This document shows, piece by piece, positions 61,201-64,000 of a stretch of 64,000 bases of DNA. Source of the stretch: Neelides folsomi (lineage: Eukaryota; Arthropoda; Collembola; Neelipleona; Neelidae); contig JAQGBZ010000232.1 of the NCBI GenBank assembly GCA_034687125.1, positions 1 to 64,000 on the forward strand, given 5' to 3'. Numbering within the stretch: the first letter of the stretch is position 1; every line of letters starts with the position of its first letter. The notes beneath the pieces were generated by a model. The model was not told where the DNA came from. It saw nothing but the letters and a program-made list of their open reading frames with translations, and did not search any database. A program made the translations under genes and the position numbers.

Positions 61201-63192
61201 AAATCTTTTCAATCATATTCATTCCTTCGCAAATACTCACAGGGAATTTTCATATCTAACTCCATTAATTTTATCCTAAAGCTGTAATAAATAAAGTTCC
61301 TACATACCAACGTAGCTTAAATTTATAAAGTCCAATAAACCCTTTATTTATTTAAACCTACCAATATTAAACTATATTAATTGCTCTATATTACTCCATA
61401 TTATTTACTCTACATATATTCTATATTATTTACTCTATATTGCTTTATTTGAATAATAAATATTAATTATTTATTTAATCGTTAAAATTATTCAATAGCG
61501 AGTTTGTAAATTCAAAGCATAAAAACACTCCGTTAATAACACGCAAAAAACAAATTCTTTGAAGAAGGAAAAAAAGGAGAATTAAATAAGTGAAATAAAT
61601 CATAAGGCCAATTGATGAATTCCAATTCTTTTGTGAGAGTTCGCTCCTCGTTGTTATTTATTAAAGTGAAGGAGGAAGAAATGAAAAAGAAATATAAAAA
61701 ATGGTTTACTTGAAGGTTGGGTCGGCTCATTTGATTTTCAATTGCTTTCAGTTGTTGTTTGGCTTTCTCCAATTCCAGCTTGTCGTTATGATGTTTTGAC
61801 CCTTTATACTTTGAATGGAGTCGATTGACCTCCGCTGCCGCTTTGTCACGAAATTGCTCCAAAATTTCATATTTGTCTTTATCAACTTGTTGTTGAATTG
61901 CAGGCTGAAAAATAAAACCATAAAAAATCATTAAATCATTAAAAAATTCAATTTTATTCATAAATTCATAAATGCAATTACTTTAAAGTTTGATTAATTA
62001 ACACTAATCAAAATTAAATGTAATTTATGATTTAAGTACTAGGTATGTTAAGCGATGTGAAATTCCTAATTTTAATTCCAAAAATTTTTAATTTCATAAT
62101 TTAATTTTAAATATCCATTCGGAATTTCCACAATGATTCATTCGTGATAAATATTATAAAAATACATTTTTTGGTTTATTAATGGGGATTAACCTCATTA
62201 AAGGCCTTTAAATAAGAGAATGGTGAGGTCATGAATGTAAATCTCTGTGAACGTTGTTCAAGGCTCTCGTCCAGGAAAAACACGGAGTGAAGTGATGTGA
62301 ACCACTGAGATGGAGAAGACAACTTCTTCTCTCGCCCTACTTTCCCTTCACCCAAGCCAATTCCTCACAATGTTCATTTTCTCTCAATCATCTCCCCAAT
62401 TCATTTACTCCACTTCAGAGACAGGTTCATTTGGGATTCAATAAAACAATAACAACAAGAACCACAATATGGAATTTCATTTTAATCCCAAATGGAAATC
62501 TCTTTCATATCGCAATAATCTCAATATCTAACAAATCTTATGGAGGTTATGAAAATCTCAACATCATTCCTATGAAGTTTATCGCAAATACATTCCTGCA
62601 TATAATTCCTCTGCTTTCTTCTTTAATATCATTTAATATCATTTGATCCATTCTCATCTGAACATAAATTTCATTTCGGAATGAATTTTTATATTTTATA
62701 TCTTTCTTATTTCGTTCATTTGATTATTTATAAGATTTATAACAAATGCAATTTTCATGCATTTAAAATTGCCTTCATAAAATTCATTTAAAACGAACTT
62801 CAAAAAATCAAATATAAAACCTAATTAATAAAATAAAAAATTTGCACTTTCTTTAGTCTATGTGGCCTATTTAAATAAAATAACAATGTTACATTTTTCC
62901 ATTATATGCAGCAGTCTAAAGCTTTGAATGTCCCAATTGCAATTATTTAATTGTTCAAAGAATCTTGTTAAAATTGAATAAAAAGAGCAGAGAAGGGGTT
63001 AAGCAATAATTAGAAGAAAAGTTCATTTTGGTGGATTTGTTACCTCTACAGGAATGGGGGCGCTGACTCCCTCATGGGTATTTTGCAAATTCCCATGTGG
63101 CCGTGTGCCATTTCCTCCAATCATCCCAACCCCAGGCATTCCGGAATAATTATCCGATGGCTTCACTGTCAACGTCACATAAGCTCCAGCGG
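14881..63192 (-). CDS. RhoGEF2: RhoGEF2-like Rho guanine nucleotide exchange factor (5' end outside window)
   Basis: Thirty-two coding exons, high to low: 63044-63192, 61710-61904, 57583-57885, 57307-57418, 55969-56138, 55777-55905, 55442-55555, 55207-55314, 54990-55091, 54683-54876, 54244-54421, 53963-54089, 53751-53861, 53444-53491, 38268-38355, 34867-34930, 34377-34435, 24481-24555, 24064-24326, 23282-23508, 22522-22947, 22040-22286, 21752-21833, 19442-19570, 19116-19249, 18503-18646, 18061-18156, 17382-17564, 17089-17204, 16109-16346, 15421-15563, 14881-15111. All have GT-AG borders and matching phases, giving about 1,660 residues. Order: PDZ end, coiled coil, Pro-rich linker, RGS-like, C1, DH, PH, coiled-coil tail. 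This equals Drosophila RhoGEF2 and vertebrate ARHGEF11/12. In the family the RGS-like domain binds Galpha12/13 and DH-PH loads Rho with GTP to drive actomyosin contraction at the cell cortex. The start codon and most of the PDZ domain lie beyond 64000. Confidence 0.93.
18180..18430. repeat. degenerate ATTAACTA low-complexity repeat
   Basis: The intron segment is built of loosely repeated AATTAACTAC / ATTTAACTA units on the plus strand. Unit spacing varies, so it is a decayed simple repeat. Confidence 0.6.
19442..22286 (-). CDS. RhoGEF2: RhoGEF2-like exons: PH domain
   Basis: Exons 22040-22286, 21752-21833 and 19442-19570. Strands and loops LIFEGPLLWRM, HEVHAVLLHDMVVLLLKAGE, RPIIKLNNLLCREVAA, KAFFLVLPTTINMYELVCSS lead to the C-terminal helix WLHHISKAAEDFKSRQQESR, whose Trp is conserved in PH domains. 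It sits directly after DH, as in all Dbl-family exchange factors. In ARHGEF11/12 the PH domain also binds active RhoA through a hydrophobic patch. Confidence 0.92.
20437..20492 (-). CDS. possible short alternative first exon inside the PH region
   Basis: ATG at 20492 reads MSNNPLKNVFNGVQNQAS and reaches a donor (CGAG/GTAAAA) after 20437 in phase 2. This matches the acceptor at 19570, so splicing would give a short protein holding only the last PH helix and the C-terminal tail. No domain supports it, and the phase match has a one-in-three chance of being accidental. Confidence 0.25.
20770..20925. repeat. degenerate AACTCCCAATTTA repeat
   Basis: An intron stretch of about ten loose copies of a 14-16 bp unit containing TTTAAACTCCCAAT or AATTAACATT. 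Confidence 0.5.
22522..24555 (-). CDS. RhoGEF2: RhoGEF2-like exons: pre-DH linker and DH domain
   Basis: Exons 24481-24555, 24064-24326, 23282-23508 and 22522-22947. A Ser-rich linker leads to IEIEQDPPDWTRNVPEETL, the conserved Trp-containing segment just before the DH domain in ARHGEF11/12. The DH domain shows CR1 (EVLNGELFHTERSHVKNLRI), CR2-type helices (ANLEEMLDIHAQFNVALKK) and CR3 (MIPMAMQRLTKYPLLFENL). Glu of CR1 and the Lys/Leu of the QRLTKYPLL helix, which contact Rho switch regions, are present, so catalytic activity is expected. Confidence 0.93.
25678..25768. repeat. short minisatellite, ~17-bp unit
   Basis: About five copies of a unit like TTCATTTCTATCAATTTT with substitutions. Confidence 0.7.
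26560..26632. repeat. short tandem repeat, CATAGCCAAAATCTC unit
   Basis: Three to four copies of a 15-18 bp unit (TCCATAGCCAAAATCT). A related CCATAGCCAAAG occurs at about 27227. Confidence 0.7.
28153..28170. promoter_or_regulatory. palindromic GATA pair in an intron
   Basis: AGATAAG-ATGA-CTTATCT: two inverted GATAAG motifs, followed by an octamer-like TTTGCATAA at about 28177. It lies in a GC-richer island (about 28085-28210) of the 9.8-kb intron. An enhancer role is inferred from motif density only. Confidence 0.35.
30689..30785. repeat. minisatellite, ~15-bp AATCCAAATCCYCAA unit
   Basis: Six to seven imperfect copies of a unit like AATCCAAATCTCCAACG. Confidence 0.75.
32448..32684. mobile_element. 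small non-autonomous mariner-type element (MITE)
   Basis: The inverted ends contain CGCTACGCAATAAGTTCGTG on the plus strand at left (from 32451) and its exact complement at right (to 32681). The match extends to 28 bp with one difference. TA flanks both ends (32446-32447 and 32685-32686). An AATAAGTTCGTGCC core is typical of mariner inverted repeats. The 237-bp element is too short for a transposase; the interior is open for a few tens of codons without recognised similarity. Confidence 0.8.
34377..38355 (-). CDS. RhoGEF2: RhoGEF2-like exons: polar linker shared by all forms
   Basis: Exons 38268-38355, 34867-34930 and 34377-34435. They read ERPGSGGNSKSLRPDTVEEH, then an acidic NEEEEDA, VLKPSNPVGRSESCKEGGSQ and QKPKERRKHSDPNLPP. 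The last contains RKHSDPNL, a possible basophilic-kinase/14-3-3 site (inference). The acceptor at 38355 is the common entry point for the full-length transcript and both alternative first exons. Confidence 0.85.
35536..35581. repeat. exact 23-bp tandem duplication
   Basis: ATGCGCCTAGAAGACGAAAT plus TAT occurs twice in direct succession (35536-35558, 35559-35581). The perfect identity suggests a recent event. Confidence 0.9.
37997..38096. repeat. 44-bp tandem repeat, 2.3 copies
   Basis: The units 37997-38040 and 38041-38084 are identical, starting TACATCTCCTATAAATTTCC; a third partial copy runs to 38096. It lies in the 3.3-kb intron just below the exon at 38268. Confidence 0.9.
41699..42545 (-). 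CDS. RhoGEF2: candidate alternative first exon of the RhoGEF2-like gene (A)
   Basis: A long open exon from the ATG at 42545 (MKNRNSFRMHNLKTK) to a donor after 41699 (TTAA/GTACAC): 847 nt, 282 codons plus one base, phase 1, which fits the acceptor at 38355. The product is basic at the N-terminus (KIKRRKGRS) and then Ser/Pro/Asn-rich, with PPLPPIPAR and ELKPPELPAKKSR SH3-type motifs and a Ser-rich run. Its length and composition are unlike the surrounding AT-rich intron. It would replace PDZ-RGSL-C1 in a shorter isoform. Alternatively it is an internal cassette, but no acceptor is evident. Confidence 0.72.
48095..48218 (-). CDS. RhoGEF2: candidate alternative first exon of the RhoGEF2-like gene (B)
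   Basis: In-frame ATGs at 48218 (MKNKGRIFP...) and 48191 (MEQQQDGRASGS). The exon ends at a GT donor (CAG/GTAATG) after 48095 in phase 1, exactly the phase needed by the next acceptor at 38355. The peptide is basic and Ser-rich (LKRSSSLKKLFKKPFKSS), suited to membrane or 14-3-3 contact (inference). No polypyrimidine acceptor is visible directly upstream, so it is read as a first exon. The resulting protein would lack PDZ, RGSL and C1 but keep DH-PH and the tail. Confidence 0.6.
50546..50574. repeat. perfect 13-bp-arm hairpin
   Basis: ATATTCTGGACTT, loop GTT, AAGTCCAGAATAT. No poly-T run follows, so it is not read as a terminator. Confidence 0.9.
53444..53491 (-). CDS. RhoGEF2: RhoGEF2-like microexon after the C1 domain
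   Basis: 48 nt: PSAKPNFGHGIGDLEL, entering and leaving in phase 1. Because its length is a multiple of three and both flanks are phase 1, it could be skipped without a frameshift. It is followed by a 15-kb intron that holds the alternative first exons. Confidence 0.75.
   Translation of the reverse strand, partial: HLRNQILAMESGTWN
53751..54089 (-). CDS. RhoGEF2: RhoGEF2-like exons: C1 zinc finger
   Basis: Exons 53963-54089 and 53751-53861. Together they carry HHFRPHTYFSYTICSVCSKI, then WGINHQGYQC, joined to DCSVNVHQKCINNIQENC, giving the His and Cys ligands of a C1 domain (H-x12-C-x2-C...C-x2-C...H-x2-C...C). The fold binds two zinc ions and in some proteins binds diacylglycerol or membranes. 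Drosophila RhoGEF2 has a C1 domain at this place, whereas vertebrate ARHGEF11/12 lack a clear one; this favours the insect-type orthologue. Confidence 0.9.
54244..56138 (-). CDS. RhoGEF2: RhoGEF2-like exons: Ser/Pro linker and RGS-like (RGSL) domain
   Basis: Seven exons (55969-56138, 55777-55905, 55442-55555, 55207-55314, 54990-55091, 54683-54876, 54244-54421). The first is a Ser/Pro-rich linker (PSPPGSPPPAYEHQ). From 55905 come acidic residues (MSMEEDDGANLG), which in this family lie just N-terminal of the RGSL fold and take part in contact with Galpha. The helical RGSL domain follows: RHKAHLAIFLNYVLNNN, LFYLITNLD, FTAPGAPLLVPNVDEKLAAE, KEINKHLDEFNTKR, GLGSMFGPP. It ends in a basic stretch (NSPRAKFLKKPK) like that of vertebrate ARHGEF12. 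Expected role: binding of Galpha12/13-class (concertina-type) subunits. Confidence 0.88.
56866..56996. repeat. minisatellite, GGATTTTAAACGT unit
   Basis: About eight imperfect 13-16 bp copies (ACCAATGGATTTTAA, ACGTGGATTTTAA and variants) in the intron below the exon at 57307. Confidence 0.8.
57307..57885 (-). CDS. RhoGEF2: RhoGEF2-like exons: proline-rich linker
   Basis: Exons 57583-57885 (101 codons) and 57307-57418. The first is rich in Pro, Asn, His and Tyr, with PPPPLPPR, a class II-like SH3-binding pattern. The second is basic and polar (KKGGKNSKDQLQQTHHRAKS) and ends ISMEKALNAE. Low-complexity linker between the coiled coil and the RGS-like domain. Confidence 0.85.
57886..61709. other. 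3.8-kb intron of the RhoGEF2-like gene
   Basis: AT-rich; a GC-richer island lies near 59810-60000, and a short hairpin (TTTTCAATTCACT ... AGTGAGTTGAAAA) near 59270-59300. No exon is needed here, since the flanking exons join in phase 0. Confidence 0.55.
61710..61904 (-). CDS. RhoGEF2: RhoGEF2-like exon: coiled coil after the PDZ domain
   Basis: 65 codons, phase 0 on both sides. The sequence is highly charged and helical (DKDKYEILEQFRDKAAAEVN, then HHNDKLELEKAKQQLKAIEN), with heptad-like Leu/Ile spacing. A coiled coil right after the PDZ domain also occurs in vertebrate ARHGEF11/12. Confidence 0.85.
63044..63192 (-). CDS. RhoGEF2: RhoGEF2-like exon: C-terminal end of the PDZ domain
   Basis: 149 nt entering with two bases of a split codon. 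It begins AAGAYVTLTVKP, the last beta strand of a PDZ domain as in ARHGEF11/12 (a SGSYVALTV-like ending), followed by a Gly-rich linker. In the family this PDZ binds C-terminal motifs of membrane receptors such as plexin-B. The ligand-binding GLGF-type loop is off the window. Confidence 0.8.
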
Positions 63193-64000
63193 CTGAAATT
63201 AATATAAATCATTAGTTAATTATCATCATTATCATAAATTAAGTAAAATTACAAATAAACCAAATGCAATATCAATATCAATATCATATAAAATAAAATA
63301 AAATACTAACATTGAATTAACTTTAATTAAATTCTAAAATTCATCATTCAAATTAAATAATTATTTTCATTATATTAAAAATTGTCCAAATAAAATATAT
63401 CAGGATATTTTAATCAAAGTCCGAAAATAAATAACGATTAAAAATAAATATATAAGACACGATTCTGTTAAATGAACGAAGAATATTTGATTATTTGAAA
63501 TGAATGTTTGATGTTTGGTTTATTAAATTGATATTTCCTATTTGGTTCCATCATCATTTGGAGATCTGAAATTGATATTCAATTCAGCTCGTCAGGATGA
63601 ATAAAAAATTGAAGCTGAGTGAAGGAGTTTCAACTCCTTAAGAAAAACACCCTGTCCCTTATTTGGAATCTCTTTATTGGAATCTTCTAAAATAGAAAAT
63701 CCCCCCACCGTTCTTCTTCTCAACTCTTTTCAAAATCTTAGTCAGAATTAAACTCCTTCGCCCTTTCAAAATACATAGAGGATTTAATTATTCAAGACAT
63801 TTCCCTTTCCGTGTGCATCACTCAATTTCAAACTCAACCTACTCAATACACTAATAAGATTTGGCATACAAAATCCAATACAATTTGAATCATCAGTCAG
63901 ATATAAACATAACTATGCATAATGTATCTGTATATTAAATATTACCTAAATACATACAATATAACCAAAATCTTCAAATATAATGTAGAAGTTCATATCT
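63193..64000. other. intron upstream of the PDZ-end exon
   Basis: AT-rich DNA running off the window. The exons for the rest of the PDZ domain and the start codon must lie beyond 64000. Confidence 0.5.

Overview
The window is a strongly AT-rich stretch of a eukaryotic nuclear genome. Genes are split by short GT-AG introns, trypsin/LDLa/CRAL-TRIO genes are present, DNA transposons of pogo, Harbinger and Tc1/mariner type occur, and there are short TTAGG (arthropod telomere-type) runs. Together these point to an arthropod, most likely a hexapod. The species cannot be fixed from the sequence; a springtail would fit but is only a guess.

Left part, about 1-12.9 kb, is accessory and transposon-rich. 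It opens with the 3' half of a pogo/Tigger-type transposase (1-665), decayed by a frameshift. Next comes a multi-exon plus-strand locus (1244-4706): a chymotrypsin-fold serine protease with an intact catalytic triad, then five LDL-receptor class A repeats, then a CRAL-TRIO (Sec14-like) lipid-binding domain. Intron phases match at every junction, including the one between LDLa and CRAL-TRIO, so the locus can be read as one chimeric 781-residue protein or as two genes packed about 60 bp apart. A nearly complete but mutated Harbinger element follows (5149-8023), with a transposase and a Myb/SANT-like gene on the minus strand and a perfect 48-bp palindrome at its left edge. After that lie fragments of a minus-strand gene or genes with ankyrin repeats and a protein-kinase N-lobe (9618-10205 and 12486-12921), separated by a decayed Tc1/mariner element with ~145-bp terminal inverted repeats (10457-11964).

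Right part, about 14.9-64 kb, is one large minus-strand gene whose 5' end lies beyond the window. I traced 32 coding exons (63192 down to 14881) with matching intron phases throughout. The order is end of a PDZ domain, coiled coil, proline-rich linker, RGS-like domain, C1 zinc finger, linker, DH domain, PH domain and a long polar C-terminal tail with coiled coil. This is the architecture of Drosophila RhoGEF2 and vertebrate ARHGEF11/ARHGEF12, which link Galpha12/13-class signals to Rho activation. At least two candidate alternative first exons, with start codons at 42545 and 48218/48191, lie in a 15-kb intron. Both end in the same phase and can splice to the same acceptor as the full-length form, which would give shorter proteins without PDZ, RGSL and C1. 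The rest of the large introns is AT-rich DNA with minisatellites, hairpins, one small mariner-type non-autonomous element (32448-32684) and a few GC-richer islands that may be regulatory. No rRNA, tRNA or CRISPR array was recognised.
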